From: Gnetum montanum
Lineage: Eukaryota; Streptophyta; Gnetopsida; Gnetales; Gnetaceae
Reading direction: 5' to 3'
Length of the DNA: 44,104 bases
NCBI GenBank assembly: GCA_015680685.1
Contig: MNCI01024072.1
Span: 829,732 to 873,835 of the forward strand
The notes under the pieces are model-generated. The model was not told the DNA's origin. It ran no database searches and saw nothing but the letters and a program-made list of their open reading frames with translations. The position numbers and the translations under genes are program-made. Within the stretch, counting starts at the first letter, position 1, and every line of letters starts with the position of its first letter. Of the stretch, positions 20,618 to 32,617 are shown piece by piece.

Positions 20618-21959
20618 GAATTACAACTGTAAGATTACCACTGTTGCAAGGAGTATCATCACTTGGCATATTTTTCAAGGGAGGAGTTTAGTTATGGCAC
20701 TTATTTTTTAAAAAAAGATTTCTAAGAAGTTGCCTACTTTCAAGCATGGGTAACATGTCTTTTCAATGAGACTCCTAGAAATTTATTCTCTACTCTTTTA
20801 TTTTTATTTGTGTTAACCTTACCAGAGGACCACCTTTAAGCATGGGTAACATGTCTTGCTAGTAACATGGTAAGGAAACACTTATTTTACTCTTACTCCC
20901 ATTTTTCATTAGATCTACAAAGATATAATACAACCTTAGAAAAACATGATAGAACTCACAATAGTAATCCAAAAGAATCCACAAGTTCCCTTGATGTCAC
21001 ACCCTTTACATTCCCACTTGGTTCTTCACTTTTTGGTCTAGGCATAATGATCAAAATTTTATTCTTAATTGTATGATGGAAAAGAATATCATTATGGCCA
21101 TGGTAAGAACCTCTTATTAATGGTATGGATAGATGGATGGTGTGGGTTCACTATTCAAATAACCAATCCCTTATGACTTGATAACCTAGAGAAATCTTCA
21201 CCTTATTGGACTACATCTTGTCTTTATTCATAATGTGTCTTATTAATAATTAAAAATTATGTACAAAGGAAATAGAAACAAAGTATAAAAAATACAATAT
21301 GAAAAAGGTGTAAAGAATGAAAAATATCAAAGAATGACAAATGTTTAATAAATTGAAATATGTTAAAGAATATCAAAAATTTAAGGAATGAAAAATGTAA
21401 AAGAATAAGATGTCAAAGAATGTGAGAGATATAATAGAATAGGAAAAATTGTATCAAGAAATAGAAAAAGTAAAAATAATTGTAAAACAAAAAATGGAAA
21501 AGCATTTATTAATTCTAGAATTAAGGTAAAGTATCTCCCGCACAACTAAACTCATGGGAAAGTGTTCAAAAAATGCTCCCTAAGTCTCTTGGATCATACA
21601 CTTGAGGTGATTCACTTACCATCTTGATTAATTTAACTTTTTTTTATTATCCCATGTGATCTTGGTGTTAGTTGGATTTTGATCATCAAGTCCTTAGTTT
21701 ATTTTCCTATTGGTATATGATTATGATTTATTAAGTTCATTTTTAGGTCCTTAGTTGGAGTCATTTTCTTAGAATAGGAATTAATAAATGAGTTAGATTT
21801 TTCCATACATATTTTGGACAGTTGAAGGTTCTTAGTTGTTGGCCATAGGGTGTCTTTTATATTGGTGGCCTTTGCTCTTTCTTTTGCACAAACTTGTTTT
21901 GCACTATTGTTGTGGATTGGTATGGTAACTATGTTGACATTCTAAATGATTGGTCCATG
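20618..21959 (-). other. Element E 3' spacer, proximal part
   Basis: On the minus strand the first part (about 21540-21240) is pyrimidine-rich with repeated CATTCTTT and TTTACA strings, like the start of the B and D spacers. It is followed by an ACCCACACCATCCATCTATCC block (about 21150-21120), GGGTGTGACATCAAGGGAAC (about 21005-20980), and the ACATGTTACCCATGCTT block, which is present twice (20741-20760 and 20838-20857) but once in D. The hairpin pair of B and D is missing. 21640-21959 has no clear match; it may be a decayed linker next to the deletion point. Confidence 0.6.
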
Positions 21960-24900
21960 ACTGCACCCTTTTTTTTTAGTAATAATGCATTGGATTCATT
22001 GCGTGTGTATGGCTCTATGCTTTTCCTCCTTAGAGAACTCAATAGATAGATCTCTCATACTTAACTTAGCATCAATTGTGCTAAGTCATGCCCTTCTCAT
22101 GATAATTGGAAATTCCTTATCAGCATCTTTCACATCAATTACCAAAAAGTCTGTCAGATAAGACCACCCATTGATAGTGGTCACCATGTCCTCAATCTAT
22201 CCCAAGGGAATGACAACAAATTGATTCGCAAGCTCCAACCTAATATTACGCTCTTTTAATGGTGGGAGGCTCCATACTTGATATGTTTTCTAAGAGATTA
22301 AATTCATCCTAGAACCTAAGTCTAGTAGAGCTTTGCATGGTAGATTTCCAACTACTTGTAAATAGATCAAAGGAACTCCTAGATCAATTCTCTTCTTAGG
22401 AAGTGGCCTTGGGTTAATCCAGTCTATGACTATTTATGTAAGCATAATAATTTGCATGTTTTTTTGCATGTTTGATGATGCTGGAAGCTTGTTGTTGGTA
22501 GGTGAATCTGATGTAGGAGAAGTTGGTCTTGACAAAGTTTTAACTCTACTAGCCTTTTTTGGACTTGTTCTAAAGAAAGGACATTTCTTTGTTTGGCCCT
22601 TAGTGTTGCTAGTAGGATCCTCTACTTGTATGTTCACTACCCTTGCAGGTTTCCTCTACTATGCTTGTGATGGAAATTCCCCTTGCATAATGCATGGTGG
22701 CCCTAGTGGCAAAGGATTGGAAGGGGGATTTGATGGGCCAGCTATTAGCAAATGTGCATGAGGACTTTGATCCATCCTTGGAGTAGTAGGTTTGTGGTAT
22801 TCAGGTGGATAATAAGGAGAATAGTTTTGAATGGATGTGCTTCTTGGAGATATTGGATGCTAAACATAATATCCATAAGGGTTTAGTTTCCTATATGGAT
22901 ATTGTTACCTTGGTGGTGGCATTGCCCATGTCTGTGATTACTGCCATTACTGCTAATATTACCCCTATGATTGGTGGTAAGCTCCACTTGGTTAATATGT
23001 TGATTGGAAGGTTTGCCCAACCCTACCTTGACGATAAGGTAGCCTTCTGGGCATCTGCATTTTGATGAAGCTTGGATTGAGTGCATATAATCCAGATTCT
23101 TGCAAGTGGACCATAATAAGATAACATCCCTTAGGATGTTCATACTAGCACACATTGCATCCTTCCTCTTCTCTAAACTAGAGTCAGTATACCCTTCAAT
23201 GGTAGCAAATTTTCCTTTATTCTTATAACTTTCTCATCCATTAGCTCTTTTCTTCTTTCTTTCCTTACCCTTGTTAAGTGCTTGTTCAATCTTTTCCTTC
23301 ACAATCTTTAGGGCTGTAGAAAACTTTTCATGCACTAAATCCAAAAATTTCTCTACCTTGGTTGCTATATCATTGAATAATTTTTGAATAGGTAGAGTCT
23401 TTTTTTGGATAACATCTTCCAAGGTTTCTTCCTCTTACTTGTCACATATTTACACATCTCTCTTTATAATTGATGGATCTCTATTATATTCTTCAGCTAA
23501 CTCTCTCTTCTTGAGTTCTTCTTCCTTCTTTGTTACTTGCTTATTTAATCTTTGGAGACGATGGACAGTTATTTCTAATAATTTTCCTTGAGCATAAACC
23601 CCAAAAGTTTCTCTAGTTTTAATCTGCAACCCATCTACAATGTGCTTCAGTGGTTCCCTTGGTAAAAATTCATGGCCTAAGCATTTGTGCAATGGTGAAT
23701 ATTATCTTCCCATTACTACATCAAGGGTCTCATGAGTTCCTTTTTTCCACCCTTGGATTTTTTTTCACAAGTTAGACACCCATGAGTAGGTTTGGTACTT
23801 GTCATTGAATATTTTTAGCATGGTACTCTAGCGTTTGATTGATCTAGGCTCTAATGATCTATACTAGCTTTTTTCCTCCTTCACAAGTGTTCTTGAAAAT
23901 AGTTTTGACTTTTACCAATTACTTTCAATGTTTTGTAGGGTGCAAGCATCATGGAAAGCTTGAAGGTAATGTTGTGGATTAGCATTATAACCACCTTCAA
24001 ATCTTGGCATATTTTTCATGTTGAGCCCTTTGATTCAGCTATCCCTCTCGTGCCTGGTTGGAATGTGAATAACTTCTTGTATGTTGATCATACTACAAGT
24101 TGGCATCAAGGGTTTGTCATCTCAATTCGATTCATGTGCTCAGTTGTAGTAGTTCCCCCTTCTGTGGTCATCCCTTTCATGATCTCTTTGAACCCTACAT
24201 TTGCGCTACTCATACTCTTCATCTTCCGAATCAAAATGTCTTTGAGTAATGGTCATAACAGTCATGGTGATCATGACGATCATGAGTTCTCCTCTCTTTC
24301 CTATCATGGTCTTTATATCTTTATCTCCTTCTGTCAAAGTTTTCTAATGATCATGAGGATGCAATTTAGGTAGTAAGAGAACAATGATGACTTATCCTTC
24401 TATGATGACTCTAATGTTATTCTTTGTGAGCTCTAGTAAGAACTCTTGGCCTTGAGTCCTGCTTGTACCTTGATTCTTTTGCCTCCTACCTGAGTATCTC
24501 TACTAATGTATACTATGATTTTTTCCTAATAGGTTCATCTAGCTAAATAATAGGCATTTGCAATTGGAACTCATGATTGTGATGGAATATTTAGCAATGA
24601 ACGCATCTCCATCAAGCTCCTCCAAGATAATAGTGGAATTAACTATCTTTCCTTTGTCTCGTTCATGTCTTGTTTCCATGCAATGGGCCTTCCTTAATTT
24701 CTCATTAGTAGGTTCATATGGTCAAGTCATGTATTTGGTTTCATGATACCCTTCAATTGCTTCACTTAGTTTCATCCCCTTGAGAGCAGTTTGGAGCATA
24801 ATGGGTGCTAAACATTTTGGTAGTAGAACAACATTCCCTTGAAGATCTCTCTACTTGATTTGTCCATCCTAATGAAAGATGAATGTGAAGTTAGGATAGT

Positions 24901-25024
24901 AAGGATCATGATGAGCATCAGAGATCCTTGTCTACATTGGCATACTCCAGTCTTATTCTTCTTCGATTTTGTCATTGCTTCTCTATAGTTCTTTAGTAGG
25001 TGAGGTATTCTTGTTTGAAGCCAT
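21960..25024 (-). pseudogene. Element E gag and protease remnant
   Basis: Gag starts at the ATG at 25024 (MASNKNTSPTKE). About 24890-24800 gives YYPNFTFIFH-stop-DG and RDLQGNVVLLP, which aligns with element D gag. At 23990-23930 is FEGGYNANPQHYLQAFHDAC, a capsid-like segment; at 23692-23450 is an 80-codon segment with KTRETFGVYAQGKLLE and a coiled-coil-like KKEEELKKRELAEEY. The Pro/Gln-rich end with a PR-linked NxKGQTKKCPFFR string lies near 22600. The protease (about 22330-22060) reads ALLDLGSRMNLIS, then IEDMVTTINGWSYLTDFLV and LSTIDAKLSMRDLSIEFS. Multiple stops and frameshifts make it inactive. Confidence 0.8.
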
Positions 25025-25138
25025 ATTGTATTTTAAAACGTTTTTTTAAGTATGATTTTCTTAGAATTATGAAGTTTGACTTTATGTTCCAAGTACAACA
25101 AACTTTATATAATCAATTACTAAGCATACATTGACAAG

Positions 25139-25156
25139 TCTGCAACAACGGTACCA
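25139..25156 (-). promoter_or_regulatory. Primer binding site of element E, tRNA-Asp type (diverged)
   Basis: On the minus strand TGGTACCGTTGTTGCAGA starts one base after the LTR end. It keeps the TGG..CCGTTG core of the tRNA-Asp complement TGGCGCCGTTGCCGGGGA and corresponds in position to the site of element D. This shows that 25158-26055 is a 5' LTR. Confidence 0.7.
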
Positions 25157-25157
25157 A

Positions 25158-26055
25158 TGATGAGTAGTGGAGTAATCGTACACCTAACCATACAAATCAC
25201 AAGTGTTTATGCACGATCTAATTGAATTCCATGAATGAGGCAATGTGATTATGCTAGTAATTGGTTAAAGTTTGAATTGTTATCTTCCCACATGAGCTAG
25301 TGAAATCTAAGTGTATGGTTTAACTCATTGTGAGGCATATGATAAGTGATGTTGTGTTGTCCATATTACACCTAGTAAACATAATGAAATAGTAATGGTT
25401 TCTAATCTAAGTGGACAGTAAACAAATCTAGTCTAGCCTAGTGTGATGAGTATCTAGTCCTAATCTTTCATTCATACCTTGGGCCTTATATAACTACCAC
25501 TAGAATTACCAAGGAAAACCAAGCGATAGCACTACTAGGTTATCAAGTAATTATACTTAAGAACTTGCGATTAGTCAGGCTCATTTTGCTTAACAAAAAT
25601 AATGGTAAAGTATGTGGAAAAGTATATCATTAACTAAGAAAATAGTCAGAAAAGTATTCTAAGTGTAAGTAGTAAACATTATGCTAAGTACACAGTAAAT
25701 CTAGGAGAATGTTGCAATAGTGAGAAATAGTTCAACCTTTATTTTTGGTCACACTTGTGCCCAAGTCCAAAATGCTCAAATAAAGAATCCGTTCACTAGT
25801 TCACACTACATTGTAGGCATTCATAGTTCTAATCGCTAAGTCTAAGTTCACGGAAAGAAACTGAAAGAGTTCTACTAAGGGTGGACTGAAAAGTTCATTT
25901 GACCATGCACCTAACTATCTTATTTATAGGTAGGCACGTGTGGAGTGATATCGGATATCTGACATCAAAGCTTATGCCTTGATATTGAGGATCCGATATC
26001 GCAACTTCAATATCGAATGCCTGATATCGTAGTTAGTGAAAATCATGATTTATCA
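25158..26055 (-). repeat. 5' LTR of element E (minus strand, 898 bp)
   Basis: On the minus strand it starts TGATAAATCATG and ends CTCATCA. U3 (26055 to about 25930) holds four GATATC sites plus GATATT and AATATC, and the TATA box is plus-strand TATTTATA at 25921-25928. It aligns with the LTR of G (2402-3310) over most of its length. Confidence 0.9.
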
Positions 26056-26199
26056 GCTAGGTTCAACTTTTTGAGTTTATCAATTGTTGGCCATTCCTCT
26101 TTGTCCCTTACTTTTGCTAATCATTTTTTGGTTCATAAAAAAAATCAATAAGTAGGTTGGCAAAGTATTGTCTTTAATAGGTAGATTTATTATTGCCTT

Positions 26200-27730
26200 T
26201 ACAGTTTGTAGTCTACTCATGTTTATTATTCTTCATTTATGGTTCATTCTAAAAGATCATGTGAGCGGTTAGAGAAAATTATTAATTTTTTTTTTGGAAA
26301 AATAATGATCCTCTTCATTACTTTCCTTGAGTTAATTGGGAATTTTGTACTTGTAACAAAAAAGTTGGTAGTTTGGGTTTTCCTTCAAATTGATTTTAAG
26401 AGCTTTGCAAGGTGATGAAAGTTTGAAATTACTTATTAGACATCAACTTAAATTTGGTTATCTAGCTAATGCAAAAATATTCAATGGTAAAATTATTTTC
26501 TGCCAAACTTAAAATTAGAGGATTAGTTATGCTTCAACACATTTGGATACCTTGGCAATGGATGAATTCTTATTTGCAATAGCATCCTTGGATTTTATTA
26601 AATAAATGTCTTTTTTGTGGGCTTCTTTTTGTGGAAATTCTGATAATTTAGCTGTGTATGATTCTCACCTAAAAATGATTAAATTTAATCCTGAAGGAGT
26701 TTTTCATATTGCAAATTTTTTCTCTAATACAACCTTTTGTGCCATTAGAATGAGAATAATTCCAAGCTAAATTCAATTTAAATAAAACAAATAACATCTT
26801 TTTACAGATTCTTTGTGACATGTGTTTGGTAGTTTTCTTGAAAACTTCTCAACTCTCATTTTTTTTTTGAGAGAATTCAATTTGATTGATGATGCTAAAA
26901 TGATTTATTTTTCTATTGAAAAAGGTTAGTAGTAGTTTGATAGAAAATTCCTTTTGATATCCTTAATTGTGGATGGAACACTCAAGATATTGAAAATGAT
27001 TGGACACAAAGGTTTAAGGACTTATGGAAACTTAGGTTTCAACTAAAAGTGCAATTTCTTGTTTGGTCTTTATTATACAAAGTCCTTCATATTGGTCATT
27101 GATTGTAACTTCTTGGTTCTAATAATCCAATTTGTCTAGTTTGCTCACATGAATACTCTATTGTACATATTGTTATTTATTACTTTGTTGGTCAATAAGC
27201 TTAGGAATGGTGTTTTTCAATTCTTGTATTTGAAAGATTCTAAAATCCTTCTACTTATGCTACTTGTGCAGAAACAATAAATAATGACACTTTTAATATT
27301 CTTTGGAACATGCTTAATTTTGATGTCCTATTTTGCATTTGGAAGCATAGATGTGATGTGATTTATAGTGCACAACTTCAATTTTGAGATGAAATTTAAT
27401 ATGATTTAGACTACTTTCTGGTTTATTTTGATTTATATGAAGACTCTTGTTGGATGTAAAAACCCAAAAAGGTACTTTTGACAAAGGGTAAGGCTTGATC
27501 CTTTTTTTATTTGAGGGGGGAGGTTTTTCATGATTGGTTGAAAGGGTGAAAACTAATACTAGCACCCCTAAAACCATTGAGCCTTTTCTTTGTTTCTTTG
27601 TCATTTTATTGGTGTTTTGAAGCCATGATGTAATGCATTTTGTGCTTGGTTCTTTTGGTGGAAAACCAACATATCTCTAATGTGGATGCATTGTTGTTGC
27701 TTTTTAAATAAAATTTTTGGTTTTTGGTGA
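26200..27730 (+). pseudogene. L1-like LINE remnant: RT C-terminus and zinc-binding domain
   Basis: Several decayed frames give LINE-type segments. AKLKIRGLVMLQHIWIPWQW (about 26500-26560) looks like the post-RT region, and 27000-27200 gives FKDLWKLRFQLKVQFLVWSL, then NPICLVCSHEYSIVHIV, which matches the plant LINE zinc-binding (zf-RVT) pattern W..LW..-x-P-K-V-x-x-F-W ... C..C....-E-x-x-x-H. LFCIWKHRCDVIY at about 27330-27370 is the segment that usually follows. The 3' end may be the AAATAAAATTTT near 27703-27716. Endonuclease and the RT core are not visible. Confidence 0.6.
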
Positions 27731-28499
27731 TTAAATCATGAAGCTTGGCCATTGACAAATCATCTCATAGTTGATTTTTGAAGTGAGTTTATAAGTACAA
27801 CTACCATTTTAGATATGTACTAACTACTTTTAAGATATTGATTTTGAAATTTTTACTTTGTGAAATGATAACATAATAAGAAACATTTAAATAATAAATT
27901 ATTACTTAATGTTAAAAATGTCTAAATATAGAAATAATTAAAGTAAATATATCTTTACTAAAGACCTTTAAATTGCTTATTTTTTGTTAAGATATGTTTT
28001 AAAAACAAATTATTACCAAACTAAACAATTTTCAAAAAATAAAAATGCTTATGACATTTATTTAGAAAATTGGTGAATTTAATAAATCTTGATGACAAGA
28101 ATAAATTAATTACTAAATTGTCAAAGTTAAAATTGAAAGCTACAATAATTGAAATTGGATCAACTATGTTATGGGATATGCATATTCCTATTTATTTTAT
28201 GTACTATAAGGAATTAAGCTAGTTGTAAGCTATATTCATCATAACTGAAATTTGTAAAATATGCTATGGGCTGAAGTTTATAGTATGATGAAATGATAAA
28301 CATAAATCCTAAACATCCAATCTTATTTTAGGATGTATGAAACATTGGGCATATGTCTACTTTTAGAATGCAATAGAAGGATGCAGTAATGGCTCCTACA
28401 TCATCATAAGAGCAACATGCAAGCATCAACATCATTGTGAAAGATGTTAAGCAATCTATCCTATGATACATTCACAAAGTAAATATTTCAATGTAATGT
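27731..28499. other. AT-rich stretch, nothing recognised
   Basis: I see no conserved frame, terminal repeat or family match. Part of it could be very decayed 5' sequence of the RTE LINE that becomes readable from about 28500. Confidence 0.5.
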
Positions 28500-28683
28500 A
28501 AAGAAACTAAGAAAATAGGATGATGTACAAAATGGCAAAAGGGAGGTAATTGTAGCAATAGCCAAATCCAAACATAAGGCCTTGAATAGCTTGTATGAGA
28601 AATTAGGAACAAATGAAGGAGAAAAATCTATTTAAAAATTGACAACAATAAAAAATAAGAAATGTAAGGACATTAATAACTTC
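28500..28683 (+). pseudogene. RTE-type LINE, left fragment
   Basis: YKMAK followed after a one-base shift by REVIVAIAKSKHKALNSLYE and LGTNEGEKSI matches the stretch between endonuclease and RT in plant RTE LINEs (typically KYKMAKR..K.AV..AK..A...LY..L.TKEGEK). The reading continues into 37877 across element D, with KCMKEA where relatives have KCIKDE. The fragment ends at the ACTTC target site of element D. Confidence 0.75.
28679..28683 (+). repeat. Left target-site duplication of element D (ACTTC)
   Basis: ACTTC before the 5' LTR corresponds to AATTC (37872-37876) after the 3' LTR, one mismatch. Confidence 0.7.
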
Positions 28684-29491
28684 TGATGAGTGCGGTTACT
28701 CTAATAATTAGAGTGGTTATTATTAGAGCGGTTATTCCCAGGTTACTCCTGGGCCTATAAATACAGTGCCCAGGCACATAATAGGGGGGAATTCAGAAAG
28801 AAGAATAATTCAGAAGAAGAAAAGAAGAATTTAGAAGAGGAAGTCTTTTAGGAGTCAAGTAGCAAAAATTTTGTAGTTAGAGTATTTTCCAAGTGCCTGT
28901 AGTAGGAGGTCTAAGTGTGGACGGATCTTTATTTGAGCATTGTGTACCTGAGCACACCTTGTGTATGGCAATAAAGACGAGCTCTTGGATTCATCCTTGC
29001 AGCACTTGAGATTTTTTTTCTTAATCATTTCCTTTATTTTATTTTATGCACTTTACATTTCTATTATTAGCACACACAGTATGATCACTTCAAGCATGCG
29101 TGTAACACTTGGTAACCCAGTAATGATTAGTGTTTGGTAATCCTAGTAGTGTTGCCCTAGTTTAGGATGTGTATGGCAAGTGAGAACGGATACTAGTGTT
29201 AGGATTAGTTTAAAGCCTAGTTAATTAGTAGTTAAGTTAAATAGTTATCCCTCTCTCTCCTCCCTTATTAGTAGTAGGACATAAAAATATAAAAGCTATA
29301 AAAATCATATGCCTCAAGCTTACTTAACCATACAATTGTGAAATACAAGTAAGTTTGGGAAGACAACGATCAATCAACCCATCCCTATTCCACAAAGGCA
29401 CATAGGCACTTAGTCCTTGGAATCTGACTAGATCATGCGTGAAATGCTTGTATTCATATGGTTGAGCGTAGGGGTACCTCCCTGCTCATCA
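28684..29491 (+). repeat. 5' LTR of element D (808 bp)
   Basis: It starts TGATGAGTGCGG and ends CTGCTCATCA. U3 lacks GATATC; instead it carries CTCTAATAATTAGAG and related strings, then TATAAATA at 28756-28763. A purine-rich GAAGAAGAATAATTCAG stretch follows (about 28795-28850), and GCAATAAAGACGAGC (about 28968) marks the polyadenylation/R region. Confidence 0.92.
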
Positions 29492-29492
29492 T

Positions 29493-29510
29493 TGGCGCTG
29501 TTGCCAAGGA
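29493..29510 (+). promoter_or_regulatory. Primer binding site of element D, tRNA-Asp type
   Basis: TGGCGCTGTTGCCAAGGA starts one base after the LTR and differs from the tRNA-Asp complement TGGCGCCGTTGCCGGGGA at three positions. Athila-type elements commonly use this primer. Confidence 0.85.
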
Positions 29511-29626
29511 CTTAGTTGTTTGTGCGCTAACTTGAACATAGGAAATCATTTACATTATTGGAAGAAACCATTAGGGTTGATTGAGGAAATAATAAATAAG
29601 AGTACATTACACTCTAAATAGAAAGT

Positions 29627-30617
29627 ATGTCCCCTTCTTCATACAAAAGCACCTCACCGCCTAGGTTTGAAATAGGAAATAGTCGACGGTGTAATACTCA
29701 TGATGTTGATCCACCAGTTCCTCAACAAGTTCGAGTGGTATATATTCATCCTGATAAGTATATACCAGACTTTACCTTTATCCTCCATCAAGATGAACAA
29801 CTGCGTTGGCGAGACTTAGAGGGTAACATAGTATTACCTCCTGATCGTTCAGTCCCAAACATGCTTCTTCGTGCCCTCACACGAATTGGCATGCTGCACT
29901 TATATGCAGAATACGTTGTGCAAGACCATAAATCGAGAGAATACCGTCCCATAGAGGCACAAGATCAAAGGGACTTACAACAGGAGAGACATCATAAGTC
30001 TTTGAAGGATAAGTGATCATAGGATGTCCCATATGTCTTAAGTGAAAATGAGGGTGGTGAACCTGCCTCAGGTAGTCACCCACATAATGATGTTCCTCCC
30101 CTTAACTTTGGCCAAGGGGTTGTGTATCAGAACCTTCATTCCACGAGCATAAAGGGTTCAAAAAAGGAACATGAGCTCATGATAAGGGTGGACATTCTGA
30201 TCGTAATCGTGATTGGGGTCGAGATTGCAGAAGACAAGGTAGTAGACACCGTCATGGTGATGGTTCTCCTTCTTCTTCACCTTCATCATCTCCTTCACCC
30301 TCTCCTTTAATATCTAGACATAGTCATATAGAAAAAGACCATAGGAATAAAGGTATAAAAAGTGGAATTCATAGACAAAATAGCCAAAAAAGGGGATGAG
30401 GGCACTCTAAAGAATCACAACATAGAAGAAGGGAGAGTAGGAAACAACGTAGGCATTAGAGACGCCATGGATGAGACGATCACGATGAACCCCTTCATGG
30501 TACTCTAAGTATGTTAAACATAATTGAGGTTGTTAGAATTCCAACAAGGCACTAGAAAGATAGTAGGATCAAGAGATTAGATATGAACAATATCCCATGA
30601 TTTGAAGGGGGATACAA
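29627..30617 (+). pseudogene. Element D gag, N-terminal part
   Basis: The ATG at 29627 opens 129 codons (MSPSSYKSTSPPRFEIGNSR...), with FTFILHQDEQLRWRDLEGNI aligning with element E gag. The stop TGA at 30014-30016 is followed by further coding-like sequence: an Arg/Ser/His-rich region with DGSPSSSPSSSPSPSPL (about 30255-30310), then MNNIP-stop-FEGGY at the gap edge, matching FEGGY in E. Function inferred: capsid/nucleocapsid precursor. Stops and shifts indicate a dead copy. Confidence 0.75.
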
Positions 30618-31145
30618 NNNNNNNNNNNNNNNNNNNNNNNNNNNNNNNNNNNNNNNNNNNNNNNNNNNNNNNNNNNNNNNNNNNNNNNNNNNNNNNNNNN
30701 NNNNNNNNNNNNNNNNNNNNNNNNNNNNNNNNNNNNNNNNNNNNNNNNNNNNNNNNNNNNNNNNNNNNNNNNNNNNNNNNNNNNNNNNNNNNNNNNNNNN
30801 NNNNNNNNNNNNNNNNNNNNNNNNNNNNNNNNNNNNNNNNNNNNNNNNNNNNNNNNNNNNNNNNNNNNNNNNNNNNNNNNNNNNNNNNNNNNNNNNNNNN
30901 NNNNNNNNNNNNNNNNNNNNNNNNNNNNNNNNNNNNNNNNNNNNNNNNNNNNNNNNNNNNNNNNNNNNNNNNNNNNNNNNNNNNNNNNNNNNNNNNNNNN
31001 NNNNNNNNNNNNNNNNNNNNNNNNNNNNNNNNNNNNNNNNNNNNNNNNNNNNNNNNNNNNNNNNNNNNNNNNNNNNNNNNNNNNNNNNNNNNNNNNNNNN
31101 NNNNNNNNNNNNNNNNNNNNNNNNNNNNNNNNNNNNNNNNNNNNN
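30618..31145. other. Assembly gap of 528 N
   Basis: Unsequenced. From element E, it should contain the middle of gag (capsid segment and the KTRETFGVYAQ region). The gap length may be an estimate. Confidence 0.95.
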
Positions 31146-32492
31146 GAGTCTAGAGACCAAGGTAGTGAGAAAAGAAAAAAGAGAGAAGCTGAACATGCAC
31201 ATAGACATGCACGTAGCAAGGGTAAGGGAAAAGTTGCCACCATTGAAAAGGTTGTGGAGTCGGAAACAGAAAATGATAGTGGATGTGAAATATGTCAATA
31301 TGACCATCCTAAGGAGTGTTGCCCTGTAATCTCACATCTGCAAGAGTCTGGGGTGTATGCACTCAACCCATGACTGAACAAACCACAAACACCCCAAAGG
31401 TTACCTTATCCTCAAGGTAACCCAAGACAGTTTCACCAACCCTTAACGTATTATCCTAGTGGAACTCCACCACAACTGATTAAGCAATATCAACAGTGGA
31501 AACACCCACAATCATGGGGAATGCCACCACCAAGGCAACAGTATCCTTATCAGCAACCTGACCTGTATGGATATTACATGCAGCAACCAATCTTCCCACG
31601 TGACTCTACAGGTCACATCACTCCTCAACCTTACTACCAAGCTAATGAGTATTATGGGACTCCCTCTTCTAGAGATGATATTCCACAAGCATACCATCCG
31701 GCCACATCTCTTCCACCAATAGCTCCACTACCACCTGCTCCCACGATGCAAGGTGAAATCCCTACCCAACCGCAGCAACATAATGCCACAAGGGTTGTTA
31801 ACTCTCAACCTACTGTTGGTTCCAACAACCACATGAAGAAAAGACCTTTCTTTAGAACCAATAGACCAACCAAGCCCTTGCAATCACAAGCACCTGATTC
31901 CTTATATGCCTCAGTATCAATCAAAACTTCGAAGCCTCCTTCAACTCAACCACTGCACTCAACGCATATGATCATGCTAACACATGCTTTCACCTATTGG
32001 ATCAAAATTGGCCACCTTCTTAGGAAATTATTTGATCCTAGGAGTCCTCTGATATACTTACAAATTGCTAGAAATGCACCGTGCAAGGCTCTTTTGGATT
32101 CAGGTTCTGGTGTCAACTTGATTTCTCAAGGAATGTACAAAGCTTGGAACCTACCTCCATTGAGAAAGAGCAACATCTTTCTAGAGTTGGCTGACCAGTC
32201 CATCACTATCCCATTGGGACTGGTGGAAGACATTGTTACCACTATTTGTGGGTGGTCATACCCAGTTGACTTCTTAGTGATTCAAGTGAACAGCGGTAAG
32301 GGGGACTTCCCAATCATAATGGGAAGAGCATGGCTAAGCACCATCGATGCACACCTAAGAATCCGTGATCTTTCCCTAGAAATATCAAAGGAAAATACAT
32401 TCAAAAGATCAAGAAGAAGAAAGTTCTGTGCATCGCATAAAATGACACAGGGTGTAATTGCATGCAGAGGTCATGGGTTGTGCAAATTTTAA
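31146..32492 (+). pseudogene. Element D gag C-terminus and aspartic protease
   Basis: This is the best-preserved coding stretch of the family here: one frame with a single TGA near 31371. It starts with a basic KRKKREAEHAHRHARSKGKG segment, then a zinc-knuckle-like CEICQYDHPKEC (from 31284), then a long Pro/Gln/Tyr-rich region. The protease runs from about 32040 with ALLDSGSGVNLISQGMYKAW (the DSG catalytic triad intact), LELADQSITIPLGLVEDIVT and IIMGRAWLSTIDA. The frame ends TAA at 32490-32492 after basic residues. The pol ATG lies 126 bases downstream in another frame. Confidence 0.82.
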
Positions 32493-32617
32493 CATTGCCT
32501 GCATGCAATCAGTGTGCAAAAGTGATTAATATACAAAGATGCCTGTATGTAACAACCACATGATAGGAAGACACCTAGTGGCTAATAGCTAATTAAGAAA
32601 GTAGTTCACTCATATGC
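32493..32617 (+). other. Stop-rich protease-pol junction of element D
   Basis: 125 bases with several stops in the downstream pol frame, ending in CTCATATGC before the pol ATG. It is alignable with the same position in B and F, including GGAAGACACCTAGTGGCTAA. Confidence 0.5.

Larger units (their letters stand above)
19061..26055 (-). mobile_element. Element E: minus-strand Athila-like retrotransposon lacking pol
   Basis: Read right to left: 5' LTR (26055-25158), primer site, gag and protease (25024 to about 21960), then directly the 3' spacer (about 21959-20618 and 19696-19061), interrupted by a plus-strand solo LTR. RT, RNase H and integrase are absent, apparently removed by an internal deletion near 21600-21960. 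The 3' end is unclear; a diverged LTR remnant may lie at 18781-19060. Confidence 0.78.

Noticed and set aside
22426-24373. Plus-strand open frames of 86-140 codons
   Set aside because: Antisense to the gag and protease of element E; the minus-strand translations carry the family motifs.
30552-31307. Long open frames on both strands across the 528-base N gap
   Set aside because: They consist mostly of unknown residues; Ns cannot give stops. Only the flanking gag remnants on the plus strand are supported.
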